Assembly: GCF_014779655.1 (NCBI RefSeq)
Contig: NZ_JACXYX010000006.1
Coordinates: 186,001-250,000 of the forward strand
Source of the DNA: Nocardioides ganghwensis
GTDB taxonomy: Bacteria; Actinomycetota; Actinomycetes; Propionibacteriales; Nocardioidaceae
Length of the DNA: 64,000 nucleotides
Reading direction: 5' to 3'
Positions 52,501-60,958 of the stretch are shown in pieces. Made by a program: the position numbers and the translations under genes. The notes under the pieces were generated by a model. The model ran no database searches. It was not told where the DNA came from and saw nothing but the letters and a program-made list of their open reading frames with translations. Position 1 is the first letter of the stretch. Each line of letters starts with the position of its first letter.

Positions 52501-53181
52501 CCGCCGAGCACACCGTCGAACCAGGTCGTCCCAGCGGCGGTGGTCGTCCCGACGGACCTTGCGGTGTCGATGTCGCTCGTGAACCGACCGCAGCAGACGG
52601 GGTTCGCCTATCGGGTGCGCGTCGAGCGCACCGGCGCGACCACAGGGACGGCGGTCGAGGTGGCTGTGACGCTCCCGGTGAGCGTGGTCCTCGAGTCGCG
52701 TGCCGGCTGTGGTGGCGGCAAGGTGCTGGTCTGCGACCTCGGGGTGGTCGCGAGCGGCACCGCCGCGGTCCTCGAGCTCAGAGTTCGGCCGCTCTCGCCC
52801 GGACCGCACGAGGCATCGGTGTCGGTCGCGGCTCCTGACGGCAGTCCGGGCAACAACAGCGCGTCCGCGCGGGCCGGGATCGAGTTCGTCTGCGACAACG
52901 TCCCTACGGCCGCCAAGGACAAGGTCACGGGCACGGCAGGCGACGACGTCCTGTGTGGCCTCGGTGGAGGCGACACCATCTCCGGCCGCGGGGGCGACGA
53001 CCTGCTCTTCGGGGGAGGGGGCGACGACAAGCTCGACGGCGGAACGGGCAAGGACTGGCTCTACGGCCATCAGGGGAGGGACCGACTCGTGGGCGGGCCC
53101 GGTCGCGACCGCCTCGACGGCGGGCCCAAGCGCGACACCTGCTGGGAGAGGTCGGACAAGCGGGTGTCCTGCGAGCTCTGA
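49531..53181 (+). CDS. Secreted M6-family metalloprotease with FN3 and RTX repeats
   Basis: A 1216-residue exported protein. The signal peptide covers about residues 1-37. The M6 protease domain carries the zinc motif MVHEIGHDLGLPDLYD near 330-345. Two similar beta-sandwich domains (starting NDHFANATAV and NDDFAQATTL) follow at about 550-820. Two fibronectin type III domains are at about 825-1010. The C-terminus has GGDD/GGxGxD calcium-binding (RTX) repeats near 1140-1200. It resembles immune inhibitor A-type proteases. It probably digests external proteins, with FN3 and RTX parts aiding binding and folding in calcium. Confidence 0.9.
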   Translation: MPPYVASRHRPWALAAIMLIAAAGMAAVVLLAAPSQAVPAHPEAVTLTQPDGERFTARLFGDEWYNGHETVDGHTILRGERGVWRYARQDTRGELRASELVVGRDEPVMRKHLRDRVLTARAERHRKSAIREVRIAEGVGGPAASPSIGQDRSLVILASFNDQGNLGTTAAQWSSAYFNPTKSVSQYFAANSGGQFGLVPAAESHGTVNDGVVGWVNVGINHPNNSISDVSNRLATRAAILAADPYVNYAAYDTNGDGVVRNTELHVTVIAAGQEASCCAGYGGARSLWGHHWVLQGTEIPTVDGKSVGGWGYTQFGEMHGGHMATMGIMVHEIGHDLGLPDLYDIDRSSSGVGTWSAMGGGSWGYVPGVDPYEGMTPPLMDAWSRSFKGWITPTVITGTQTTTLDAATTGTAGVAVQMLPNPNGPHDWSWQGTGKGEYFLVENRQRTGYDASLPGAGVVVWHIDESRGNNANDVARLVDIEEADGVMTGRGDAGDTFRAGGATAFNGATTPDSNLNSGAPSGVSMSGVSASSVSMSATFTAPGGSSAPVNDHFANATAVSSRVFDATVNNTGATAEVGEFSQAGCPIGRTVWYRYTPARDVRVTADTSGSGIDTVLSVWRGTSLANLTAHSCNDDVSAGTETTSRVPEFVAQAGQTYYFQVGGYYDSGANTVAVGNIHTHVRVRPLNDDFAQATTLAGTGGVAEADNQNASKEPGEPAVTGNAGGGSVWWSWTAPSSGQVVVDTQGSGAQVDTLLGVYTGASVNGLSLVAENDDIDTTNNRWSRVAFNAVAGSTYRIAVDTYDNATPGELKVSWSLGASSTPGAPTNVMASAGDASAVVSWSPGADNGSPITGYIVTASPGGVTRNLGAGATSTTIGGLTNGTAYTFTVRATNALGTGPASAPSSAVVPAGLPTAPTGVTASPGDLSATVSWSASHPNGSPITGYRVTANPGGVTKNIGAAATSTTIGGLTNGTAYTFTVRATNAVGDGPPSTPSNQVVPAAVVVPTDLAVSMSLVNRPQQTGFAYRVRVERTGATTGTAVEVAVTLPVSVVLESRAGCGGGKVLVCDLGVVASGTAAVLELRVRPLSPGPHEASVSVAAPDGSPGNNSASARAGIEFVCDNVPTAAKDKVTGTAGDDVLCGLGGGDTISGRGGDDLLFGGGGDDKLDGGTGKDWLYGHQGRDRLVGGPGRDRLDGGPKRDTCWERSDKRVSCEL
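52144..52215 (+). repeat. 72-bp exact direct repeat in FN3 domain 1
   Basis: This 72-bp stretch within the first FN3 domain is identical to 52417-52488 in the second. The offset between the copies is 273 bp. Surrounding FN3 sequence differs, so recent gene conversion or duplication is likely. Confidence 0.7.
52417..52488 (+). repeat. 72-bp exact direct repeat in FN3 domain 2
   Basis: Second copy of the repeat at 52144-52215, encoding TSTTIGGLTNGTAYTFTVRA and flanking residues. Perfect DNA identity in an otherwise diverged domain pair makes slippage or recombination possible here. Confidence 0.7.
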
Positions 53182-53192
53182 CCCGACTGCAG

Positions 53193-53753
53193 TCAGGCCC
53201 GCGTGCGGCTCCGCACCCGCGCCACCGCGGCGTCTATGAGGACGTACATGTCGTCGAAGGTCGCCGGCAGCGCGTCGACGGGCCACCAGCGCACGTCGTG
53301 GGACTCGTCGCTCGTCGTGTGGGTGGTGTCGGGCTCGGCGGTGGCGAGGAAGCGTACGTCGAGGTGGTGGACCGTGCCGCGGTCGGAGCAGAAGTCCACG
53401 GCGTGCTCGTCGAGCGACAGGGGCTCCTCGTCGAAGTCGAACGACGTCAGGCCCGACTCCTCGACGAGCTCGCGTCGTGCCCCCGCGGCCAGCGACGGGT
53501 CGCCGGGCTCGAGGTGGCCGCCGAAGGCCAGCCAGGCGTCGGCCTTGCGGTGGTGGTTGAGGAGCACCGAGCGTGCGTCGGTCGAGACGACGATCGCACC
53601 GGCCGTGAGGTGGTCGGGGAAGCACGCCTTGGCCAGGCCGTCCGGGTGCGCGGCGAGGTGGGCGACGTAGCGGTCGCGGAGCGCGGCCTGCTGAGGCGTC
53701 GGGGCGGCCCAGCCCGACAGCGTGGCGACCGCGCTCGCGTGGAGCTCGCTCAC
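53193..53753 (-). CDS. Nudix hydrolase, partner of the DUF2342 gene
   Basis: A 186-residue Nudix protein with the box GGHLEPGDPSLAAGARREL then VEESGL near residues 79-103. It hydrolyses a nucleoside diphosphate derivative; the substrate is unknown. GTG 53753 overlaps the stop of the upstream metalloprotease-like gene by 4 bp, so the two are co-translated. Its end is 12 bp from the stop of the M6 protease. Confidence 0.85.
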   Translation of the reverse strand: MSELHASAVATLSGWAAPTPQQAALRDRYVAHLAAHPDGLAKACFPDHLTAGAIVVSTDARSVLLNHHRKADAWLAFGGHLEPGDPSLAAGARRELVEESGLTSFDFDEEPLSLDEHAVDFCSDRGTVHHLDVRFLATAEPDTTHTTSDESHDVRWWPVDALPATFDDMYVLIDAAVARVRSRTRA

Positions 53754-55081
53754 TCCTCGGGGCGCGGGTCGGAGCCGCCGTCGAGCAGGTCGCGCAGGCC
53801 CGCGTCGAACTCCTCCTCCGACAGCTCCTCGGGTGAGACCGAGTCCTCGCGGAAGCCCAGCGGGTCGTCGAGGTCGGCGGCGGTCGGGAGCAGGTGCGGC
53901 GACATCCACACGCCGTCGCGTGCCTCGGTGCCCTGGCGGGTGCGCAGCGAGCCCCACAGGGTGGCGGCGTCGCGCAGTCGCCGCGGCCGCAGCTCGAGTC
54001 CGACCAGCGTGGCGAAGGTCTGCTCGGCCGGGCCGCCCGCCGCGCGCCGGCGGCGTACGGTCTCCTGCAGCTTGGCCGCGGCGGGCATCCGCTCGGCGGT
54101 GGCCTGGCTGACCACCTCGTCGACCCAGCCCTCGACGAGCGCCAGCGTGACCTCGAGCTTCTCCAGCGCGGCCTTCTGCGCGGCGGAGGGCTCGGGGTCG
54201 AAGAGACCGCCGGCGAGGGCGTCCTGCATCGCGGCCGGGTTGGTCATGTCGACCTCGCGCAGCTTGGACTCCATGCCGGAGGTGTCGAAGTCCATTCCCG
54301 CGCCGTACTCGGCGACCGCCCCGATGAGGTGGTCGCGCAGCCACGGCACACCTGCGAAGAGGCGCTGGTGGGCGGCCTCGCGCAGCGCGAGGTAGAGGAG
54401 CACGTCGTCGGTGGACACGTCGGGGAGCTCGTCGGCGAAGGCGGTGACGTTGGTGGGCAGCAGCGCCGCCTTGCCGATCGGGCCGAGCGGCAGGCCGATG
54501 TCGGAGGCGCTGAGCACGTCACCGGCGAGCGCGCCGAGGCCGCTGCCCACCTGCGAGGCGACCATCGCGCCGCTGGCCTTGCCGAGCATCGCCATCAGCG
54601 GGCCGGCGAGCTGCCGCATCTCCTCGGGCATCGCCTGGCCGAGGGCGTCGGTGGCGGACCCGGCGATCGGTTCGACGAGGACCTTCCAGACCGGGATGGT
54701 CTCCACGATCCACTCCGCGCGGGACCACGCGGCGGTGGTCGTCACGCCGGAGGGGAACTCGGTGGTGGTGTCGAGCCAGTGGTCGGCGAGGCGTACGGCG
54801 TCGGCGACCGCGCTCGACTGCGCCGGGCTGACGGCCGGGTCGGGCTCCTGCGCGGCGGCGCGGCGGGCCAGGTCGGTCACGGTGTCCCAGTTGACGGGCC
54901 CGTCGTGGGGCGCGAACAGCGACTGCATCTGCGCCATCAGCGCGTTGAGGTCGGGCATGCCGCCGCCGGCACCGAACCCGCCCATCTGGGAGAAGATCTG
55001 CTCGAAGGGCGTGCCCTTGAAGGGGTTGTTGTCATCCGGACCCTGACCGGACTGTCCGGGGCCTCCGGGGGTGTCACTCAT
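53750..55081 (-). CDS. Zinc-dependent metalloprotease-like protein (DUF2342/zincin family)
   Basis: A 443-residue protein with a Gly/Pro-rich start and a central REAAHQRLFAGVPWLRDHL segment near residues 235-255, the zincin-like helix of DUF2342 proteins. This family is common in actinobacteria and was linked by annotation to F420 metabolism, but its role is not settled. It is predicted to be cytoplasmic and helical. It overlaps the Nudix gene by 4 bp. ATG 55081. Confidence 0.82.
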   Translation of the reverse strand: MSDTPGGPGQSGQGPDDNNPFKGTPFEQIFSQMGGFGAGGGMPDLNALMAQMQSLFAPHDGPVNWDTVTDLARRAAAQEPDPAVSPAQSSAVADAVRLADHWLDTTTEFPSGVTTTAAWSRAEWIVETIPVWKVLVEPIAGSATDALGQAMPEEMRQLAGPLMAMLGKASGAMVASQVGSGLGALAGDVLSASDIGLPLGPIGKAALLPTNVTAFADELPDVSTDDVLLYLALREAAHQRLFAGVPWLRDHLIGAVAEYGAGMDFDTSGMESKLREVDMTNPAAMQDALAGGLFDPEPSAAQKAALEKLEVTLALVEGWVDEVVSQATAERMPAAAKLQETVRRRRAAGGPAEQTFATLVGLELRPRRLRDAATLWGSLRTRQGTEARDGVWMSPHLLPTAADLDDPLGFREDSVSPEELSEEEFDAGLRDLLDGGSDPRPEE

Positions 55082-55141
55082 GCCACCAACGGTACTCAGT
55101 GCGCCCAGCACCGGCACCCCTGCTCTCCTAGACTCGTCGGT

Positions 55142-55603
55142 GTGACCGATCCCGTCCCCGACTCCTCGTCCGAGCCCGCCCCGGATCCCGTACGCCTCGT
55201 CGACATCCGGGACACCCCGCTCGACGTCACCGAGGTCGTCGACGCGCTCGGTGACGACGGTGCCGGCGGCCTCACCCTGTTCATCGGCCAGGTCCGCGAC
55301 CACGACGGCGGCAAGGGCGTGACCGCGCTGGACTACTCCGCCCACCCGACCGCGCTCGCGCGCCTCGAGGACGTCTGCCGGCGCGTGGCCGAGGAGCACG
55401 ACGTACGCGGGGTGGCGGCGGTGCACCGCGTCGGCGAGCTGCGCATCGGTGACCTCGCGGTGGTCGTCGCGACGACGGCCGCGCACCGCGGTGACGCGTT
55501 CGCCGCCTCCCGCGCGCTGATCGACACGCTCAAGGCCGAGGTGCCCATCTGGAAGCACCAGGTCTTCGACGACCGGACCGAGGAGTGGGTCGGCACGCCG
55601 TAG
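55142..55603 (+). CDS. moaE: Molybdopterin synthase catalytic subunit MoaE
   Basis: A 153-residue MoaE. The conserved GAGGLTLFIGQVRDHDGGKGV near residues 40-60, RVGELRIGDLAVVV, and EVPIWKHQVF with the catalytic Lys are present. With MoaD it makes molybdopterin, needed by the molybdenum hydroxylase at 17221-21022, although the genes are 34 kb apart. TAGACT (55129-55134) lies 7 bp before GTG 55142, suggesting a leaderless start. Confidence 0.92.
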   Translation: MTDPVPDSSSEPAPDPVRLVDIRDTPLDVTEVVDALGDDGAGGLTLFIGQVRDHDGGKGVTALDYSAHPTALARLEDVCRRVAEEHDVRGVAAVHRVGELRIGDLAVVVATTAAHRGDAFAASRALIDTLKAEVPIWKHQVFDDRTEEWVGTP

Positions 55604-55645
55604 GGCCTCCCCGCTCCGGCTCGCATGGGCGCCTACGCTCGCCGG

Positions 55646-55906
55646 GTGGAGATCCTGCTCTGGCTCGTCCCCTCGGCCGTCGTCACGGCAGCGGCGATGG
55701 TGTGGGTGTCGTGGGCCGGTCGCGACGGTCGCGGCGAGGTCGACCGCGACGTCGCCGTCCAGCGCCTCGGCAAGGCCCTCGACAAGGACCTGCCGGCCGG
55801 CACGCGGCGTACGGCTCCTCCGGTCCGCGACCGCAGCACGGGCATCGCCGTACGCCCCAGCCACGGCGCCGGTGCCGACCGCGGCGCGTCGCGTCGCGCC
55901 GGCTGA
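55646..55906 (+). CDS. Small single-pass membrane protein
   Basis: An 86-residue protein with one N-terminal transmembrane helix (ILLWLVPSAVVTAAAMVWVS) and an Arg/Asp-rich cytoplasmic tail. I recognise no family. GTG 55646 is preferred because a TACGCT box ends 6 bp upstream; ATG 55625 is in frame. It lies between moaE and the PDZ-Lon gene. Confidence 0.6.
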   Translation: MEILLWLVPSAVVTAAAMVWVSWAGRDGRGEVDRDVAVQRLGKALDKDLPAGTRRTAPPVRDRSTGIAVRPSHGAGADRGASRRAG

Positions 55907-55975
55907 GGACCCGGACCACCGGTCGGGGGTCGGCTGGGTGCCGGCGAGTTGCCGTCGTTTGAGAGAGTTGCGCCC

Positions 55976-57028
55976 ATGAGTCAGCGGACCAGGGCGGGGT
56001 TGCTCGCACTGTGCCTGCTGGCAGCGCTGTGGGCCGCCGCCGTGTTCGTGCCGCTGCCCTACGTGACCTACTACCCCGGACCGACCGTCGACATCCTCGC
56101 CGAGTCGGACGAGGGCGAGATCGTCCAGGTCACCGGCCGCGAGGCCTTCCACGACGACGGCGAGCTGCGGATGACGACCGTCTACGTCAGCACGCCGCAG
56201 GAGGACGTCACCCTCCCCGAGCTGCTGAGGGCCTACTTCGACCCCGACGCGGCCGTGTGGCCGCGCTCGTCGATCTACGCGCCCGACGAGACCGACGAGT
56301 CCAGCGACCGCGAGTCCGAGGCCGCGATGGTCTCCTCGCAGGACACCGCCGTGGCGGCCGCCCTGACCGAGCTCGGCGAGGAGGTCGATCCGGTCGTGGA
56401 GGTCGTCAGCGTCACGCCCGGCCTCCCGGCCGACGGCCGGCTCGAGGTGCGCGACCGGCTGCTCCGGGTCGGCGACGTCGAGATCACCGACGCCCAGGAC
56501 GTCGTCGACGCCGTGGACGCGGCCGGCGAGGGCGAGGCGCTCACCTTCCTCGTACGCCGCGGCAAGAAGGACCTGACGGTCGAGATCACGCCCGAGGAGG
56601 TCGACGGGGACCTCCGCATCGGCATCTCCCCGGGGATCGGCTTCGACTTCCCCTTCCGGGTCAGCGTCGACATCGCCGACAACATCGGCGGCCCGAGCGC
56701 CGGGCTGATGATGGCGCTGGCCATCTACGACACGCTGACGCCCGGGTCGATCACGGGCGGCGCCGACATCGCCGGCACCGGCACGATCACCCCGGCCGGC
56801 GAGGTCGGTCCCATCGGCGGCATCCAGCAGAAGATCGCCGCCGCGCGCGACGCCGGCGCCGGGCTCTTCTTCGTGCCCGCCGACAACTGCGACGGCATCG
56901 GGGGAGTGGACCCCGGAGACATGCGACTGGCCAAGGCCACCACGATGCACCGTGCCGTCGAGACCCTGGCCGACTGGGTCGCCGACCCCGACACCGAGCT
57001 CCCCACCTGTGAGGACACCGCGTCATGA
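55976..57028 (+). CDS. PDZ and Lon-type serine protease domain protein (YlbL-like)
   Basis: A 350-residue membrane-anchored protease. An N-terminal membrane helix (about residues 8-26) is followed by a PDZ domain near 140-220 and a Lon-type S16 domain with catalytic Ser241 (GPSAGLMMAL) and Lys286 (GIQQKIAAA). The YlbL family acts on envelope or regulatory proteins. ATG 55976; the stop overlaps the next gene by 4 bp. Confidence 0.9.
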   Translation: MSQRTRAGLLALCLLAALWAAAVFVPLPYVTYYPGPTVDILAESDEGEIVQVTGREAFHDDGELRMTTVYVSTPQEDVTLPELLRAYFDPDAAVWPRSSIYAPDETDESSDRESEAAMVSSQDTAVAAALTELGEEVDPVVEVVSVTPGLPADGRLEVRDRLLRVGDVEITDAQDVVDAVDAAGEGEALTFLVRRGKKDLTVEITPEEVDGDLRIGISPGIGFDFPFRVSVDIADNIGGPSAGLMMALAIYDTLTPGSITGGADIAGTGTITPAGEVGPIGGIQQKIAAARDAGAGLFFVPADNCDGIGGVDPGDMRLAKATTMHRAVETLADWVADPDTELPTCEDTAS

Positions 57029-57672
57029 CCGAGCTGCCCGACCAGCCACTGCCCGACCAGCCACTGCCAGACCAGCCGCTGCCCGACCAGCCGCTGCCCG
57101 ACCAGCCACTGCCCGAGGACCCCGCCCTGGCCGCGGCCGTCCTCGAGATCGAGGCGCACGTGGCGCAGGACGGGTGGGACCAGCCGGCCCGCCTCTACGC
57201 CCTCGTCGACACGGCGACCCTCGTCGCGCAGGAGCCGGCGCTCGCGGCGGCGATGTCGATCGACGGCCCCGGTGACGAGGGGTCGTTCACGCCGATCGAG
57301 CAGGACGGGCTGCCCCCCGGCCAGGCCCTCGAGGAGGCGCTCCACACCATCGCCTGGCCCGACAGCGTCTCCGGCTGCGCGGCCGTCATCGAGCGGCTGG
57401 TGCTGCCGCCCGGCACCGACGACGACATCCCCGACGACCCGACCGCCGCCGAGCTCTATGCCCGCGAGCACCCCGACCGGCAGGAGGTCCGGATGGTCGC
57501 CGGCGCGACCCGCGCCGGGGCGTCCTACTGCGCCCTGCGGCTGCGCGCCCACGACGACGAGCAGTCGGTGGTCAACGGCACCGAGCTGGTCCCCGGCCTG
57601 CTCGAGCTCCTCCACGCCACGTTGCACGACACCCAGACCAGCCCCGACGAGAACCCCTTGAGCAGGCCATGA
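57025..57672 (+). CDS. PPA1309 family protein with N-terminal pentapeptide repeats
   Basis: A 215-residue PPA1309 family protein, conserved in actinobacteria and of unknown function. The recognisable core begins with PALAAAVLEIEAHVAQDGWD near residue 33 and ends near GLLELLHATLH. The N-terminus holds five PDQPL units encoded by a 15-bp tandem repeat. It overlaps both neighbours by 4 bp, so it belongs to one operon with the PDZ-Lon protease and UPF0182 protein. Confidence 0.85.
   Translation: MTELPDQPLPDQPLPDQPLPDQPLPDQPLPEDPALAAAVLEIEAHVAQDGWDQPARLYALVDTATLVAQEPALAAAMSIDGPGDEGSFTPIEQDGLPPGQALEEALHTIAWPDSVSGCAAVIERLVLPPGTDDDIPDDPTAAELYAREHPDRQEVRMVAGATRAGASYCALRLRAHDDEQSVVNGTELVPGLLELLHATLHDTQTSPDENPLSRP
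57037..57111 (+). repeat. Five 15-bp tandem repeats (PDQPL)
   Basis: Units at 57037, 57052, 57067, 57082 and 57097 read CCCGACCAGCCACTG or variants with one or two changes. They stay in frame and encode PDQPL each time. Copy number could vary by slippage without shifting the frame. Confidence 0.8.
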
Positions 57673-60600
57673 GCAATCCCTTCGATCGACCCAGCGGACC
57701 CGACGGACCGAGCGGTCCCCAGCGCCCCGGCGGTCCCGGTGGCCCCGGCGGGGCCGGCGGGGCCGGCGGCGCCCGACCGGTCGTTGCCTCGCGCCGCCCT
57801 GGCGCGCTGGTCATCACCGCGATCATCCTGGTGGTCGCCTTCATGCTCCTCAGCGGGTTCGCGTCCTTCTGGACCGAGCGCCTGTGGTTCGGCTCCGTGG
57901 GCTACCAGGAGGTCTTCACCACGCTGCTCCTGACGCGCATCGGCCTGTTCCTGGTCTTCGCCGGCCTGATGGCCGCCACGGTCGCGACGTCGATGGCGCT
58001 GGCCTACCGCTTCCGGCCGGTGCTGTGGCCCGGCATGCCCGGGATGCCCGACGACGGGATGGACCGCTACCGCGAGCTCCTCGCTCCCCGCATGGGATGG
58101 GTCATCGCGGGCGCCTCGCTGCTCATGGGCCTGTTCGCCGGCGCGTCGGCGTCGGGCCAGTGGCGCAGCTACTCCCTGTGGCGCCACTCGGAGTCCTTCG
58201 GCACCACCGACCGGTACTTCGAGATGGATGCCGGGTTCTACGTCTTCGAGCTGCCGTTCTGGCACTACATCGTCGACTACGTCATGGCGCTCGCGGTGGT
58301 CGGCCTCATCGCCTCGATCCTGATGCACTACCTCTTCGGCGGGATCCGGCTCTCGGCGCGCCCCGGTGAGCGCCTCACCAGCGCCGCCCAGATCCAGGTC
58401 TCGGCGCTGCTGGCGGTCTTCGTGCTCGCGAAGGCCGTCGACTACTGGCTCGACCGCTTCGACCTGGTCACCAACTCCGGCTCGATCTTCACCGGCATGG
58501 GCTACACCGACGAGAAGGCGGTGCTCCCGGCCAAGGAGATCCTCGCCGGAATCGCGATCGTGTGCGCCCTGCTCTTCCTCGCCAACATCTGGCGCCGGAC
58601 GTGGCTGCTGCCGTCGGTGGGCGTCGCGCTCTTCGCGCTCTCGGCGATCATCCTCGGCCTGATCGTGCCGACCGTCGTCCAGGCGATCCGCGTCAACCCC
58701 AACGTGCCGGACCGCGAGGGCCCCTACATCAAGGCCAACATCGACGCGACGCGTGCGGCCTACCAGCTCGACCAGATCGACGTCCGCAACGTCGGTGGCA
58801 CGGCCGTCACCGACGACGGTCGGCTCGAGGCGCTCGACGGGATGACTGACGGCATCCCACTGGTCGACCCGCAGATCGTCAGCGAGATCTTCGAGCAGCA
58901 GCAGCAGGTCCGTGCCTACTACTCGGTGCCCAACGTGCTCGACGTCGACCGCTACGAGATCGACGGCAAGGACCGCGCCGTGGTGCTCGGCGTGCGCGAG
59001 CTCGACCAGAGCGGTCTCGCGGAGAACGACCAGAACTGGTCCAACCTCCACACCGCCTACACGCACGGCAACGGCGTGATCGCGGCCTTCGCCAACCAGC
59101 GTCCCGAGGACGACTCGACCCAGCAGACCGGCATCCAGTGGGCCGAGGGCGCGGAGGCCGACGAGGACACCCTGTCCCGTCTCGCCGGCGAGGACGGCTA
59201 CGAGACGAGGGTCTACTTCGGCGAGCAGAGCCCGTCCTACAGCATCGTCGGCCTCGACCCCGACGGCGGACCCGTGGAGTTCGACCTGCCGCGGGGCGAC
59301 CGCAGCGAGGAGGACGTGGCCACGACGTACGACGGCGAGGCGGGCGTGCCGATCGGCAACGTCTTCACGCAGCTGCTCTACGCCGTGCGCTTCGGCGAGC
59401 CCAACCTGCTCCTGTCGAGCCGCGTGCACGAGAACTCCAAGATCCTCTACGACCGCAACCCGCGCCAGATGGTGGAGAAGGTCGCACCGTGGCTGACCGT
59501 CGACTCCGACCCCTACCCCGCGGTGGTCGACGGCCGGATCCAGTGGATCCTCGACGGCTACACCGTCACCGACAAGTACCCCCTCTCGCAGCGCGAGTCG
59601 CTCGAGGAGATGACGGACGACTCCTTGCAGGAGAACACCGGTTTCCAGACGCTGCCGACCGACGAGATCAACTACCTCCGCAACTCGGTGAAGGCGACGG
59701 TCGACGCCTACGACGGCACCGTCTCCCTCTACGAGTGGGACGAGGAGGACCCCATCCTGAAGGCGTGGACGAAGGTCTTCCCCGACGTCGTGCAGCCGAA
59801 GGCGGACATCCCCGAGGCGCTCGCGGAGCACCTGCGCTACCCCGAGGACCTGTTCAAGGCCCAGCGATTCCAGTTCCAGCGCTACCACGAGACCTCGGCG
59901 TCGGCCTGGTTCGAGGGATCGAGCCGCTGGGAGGTGCCGAGCGACCCGCAGCGCACCACGCGGCTCCAGCCGCCCTACCGCCTCTTCACCGACACCGGTG
60001 ATGGCGAGACGTGGTCGCTGACGTCGGTCTACGTGCCGCGCGACAAGGAGAACAACCTGGCGGCCTACATGGCGGTCAACAGCGACGCGACGAGTCCCGA
60101 CTACGGCAAGGTCTCGGTGCTCGAGCTGCCCAACGAGCCCACAGGTGGTCCGCTGCAGATCGCCAACACGTTCGCCACCAACGAGGACGTCAGCCAGGCG
60201 CTGCTGCCGTACACGACGGGTGACGCGGACCGGGTGCCGGGCAACCTGCTGACGGTGCCGATCGGCGACTCGTTCATGTACGTCCAGCCGGTCTACACAC
60301 GCCGCGCGGGCGAGTCGAACTTCCCGATCCTGCGCTTCGTGCTGGTGTCCTACGAGAACCGCGTCGGCATCGGCACCACGCTGGTGGGCGCGATCGAGGA
60401 CGCGCTGACCTCAGACGGGTCGACCGACGGCTCGGGCGAGACGCCGACCGAGGAGCCGACCGCGGAACCCACGGAGGAGCCGACCGAGGAGCCGACCGAG
60501 GAGCCGACGAACACCCCGGGGGAGAGCCCCGGTGGCGGTGACGCCGACGTCGCCGAGCTGCTCCGCCAGGCCGAGGCCAAGTTCGCCGAGGCCGACGAGG

Positions 60601-60689
60601 CCCAGCAGGCCGGCGACACGGTGCGCTGGGCTCGCCTGATGGAGGAGGGTCGCGAGCTCGTCGAACAGGCGGTGCGCCAGCTCGGCTGA
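57669..60689 (+). CDS. UPF0182 family membrane protein
   Basis: A 1006-residue protein of the UPF0182 (COG1615) family. A Gly/Pro-rich cytoplasmic N-terminus is followed by about seven transmembrane helices in residues 45-340, including FWTERLWFGSVGYQEVF. A large extracytoplasmic domain follows, with YEIDGKDRAVVLGVREL, then an acidic EEPT repeat tail near 915-945 and a helical end. Function is unknown. ATG 57669 overlaps the PPA1309 stop by 4 bp. Confidence 0.92.
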   Translation: MSNPFDRPSGPDGPSGPQRPGGPGGPGGAGGAGGARPVVASRRPGALVITAIILVVAFMLLSGFASFWTERLWFGSVGYQEVFTTLLLTRIGLFLVFAGLMAATVATSMALAYRFRPVLWPGMPGMPDDGMDRYRELLAPRMGWVIAGASLLMGLFAGASASGQWRSYSLWRHSESFGTTDRYFEMDAGFYVFELPFWHYIVDYVMALAVVGLIASILMHYLFGGIRLSARPGERLTSAAQIQVSALLAVFVLAKAVDYWLDRFDLVTNSGSIFTGMGYTDEKAVLPAKEILAGIAIVCALLFLANIWRRTWLLPSVGVALFALSAIILGLIVPTVVQAIRVNPNVPDREGPYIKANIDATRAAYQLDQIDVRNVGGTAVTDDGRLEALDGMTDGIPLVDPQIVSEIFEQQQQVRAYYSVPNVLDVDRYEIDGKDRAVVLGVRELDQSGLAENDQNWSNLHTAYTHGNGVIAAFANQRPEDDSTQQTGIQWAEGAEADEDTLSRLAGEDGYETRVYFGEQSPSYSIVGLDPDGGPVEFDLPRGDRSEEDVATTYDGEAGVPIGNVFTQLLYAVRFGEPNLLLSSRVHENSKILYDRNPRQMVEKVAPWLTVDSDPYPAVVDGRIQWILDGYTVTDKYPLSQRESLEEMTDDSLQENTGFQTLPTDEINYLRNSVKATVDAYDGTVSLYEWDEEDPILKAWTKVFPDVVQPKADIPEALAEHLRYPEDLFKAQRFQFQRYHETSASAWFEGSSRWEVPSDPQRTTRLQPPYRLFTDTGDGETWSLTSVYVPRDKENNLAAYMAVNSDATSPDYGKVSVLELPNEPTGGPLQIANTFATNEDVSQALLPYTTGDADRVPGNLLTVPIGDSFMYVQPVYTRRAGESNFPILRFVLVSYENRVGIGTTLVGAIEDALTSDGSTDGSGETPTEEPTAEPTEEPTEEPTEEPTNTPGESPGGGDADVAELLRQAEAKFAEADEAQQAGDTVRWARLMEEGRELVEQAVRQLG

Positions 60690-60709
60690 CAACGGCTCCA
60701 CCACGAGCC

Positions 60710-60756
60710 GCGGCCGTACGACGCACCGGGACCGTCCGGAGGCGTCGTACGGCCGC
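60710..60756 (+). terminator. Terminator after the UPF0182 gene
   Basis: GCGGCCGTACGACGC (60710-60724) pairs perfectly with GCGTCGTACGGCCGC (60742-60756) around a 17-base loop that can itself fold. It lies 21 bp after the stop. Confidence 0.65.
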
Positions 60757-60832
60757 AGCTCTTCCGCAACGGGGCTGCCGGGCACCCCGATTTGGCTCGT
60801 CCCAGCCACCCCTGTAATGTTCTGTTCACCGA

Positions 60833-60906
60833 CGCGGGGTGGAGCAGCTCGGTAGCTCGCTGGGCTCATAACCCAGAGGTCGCAGGTTCAAATCCTGCCC
60901 CCGCTA
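60833..60906 (+). tRNA. Initiator tRNA-fMet (CAT anticodon)
   Basis: A 74-nt cloverleaf: acceptor 60833-60839/60899-60905, D arm 60842-60858, anticodon arm 60860-60876 with CAT at 60867-60869, T arm 60882-60898, discriminator A60906. Initiator features are the C1:T72 mismatch and three G-C pairs (GGG/CCC) in the anticodon stem. CCA is not encoded. tRNA 3' ends are common integration sites, and a recombinase gene follows. Confidence 0.95.
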
Positions 60907-60929
60907 CTCAAGAATCAAAAGATTCGCAC

Positions 60930-60958
60930 CTTGGCCCCCACATCTTGTGGGGGCCAAG
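60930..60958 (+). terminator. Hairpin downstream of tRNA-fMet
   Basis: A perfect 12-bp stem (CTTGGCCCCCAC with GTGGGGGCCAAG) around a 5-base loop, 24 bp after the tRNA. It is a likely tRNA terminator. A smaller GAATC/GATTC hairpin (60912-60925) precedes it. Confidence 0.6.
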
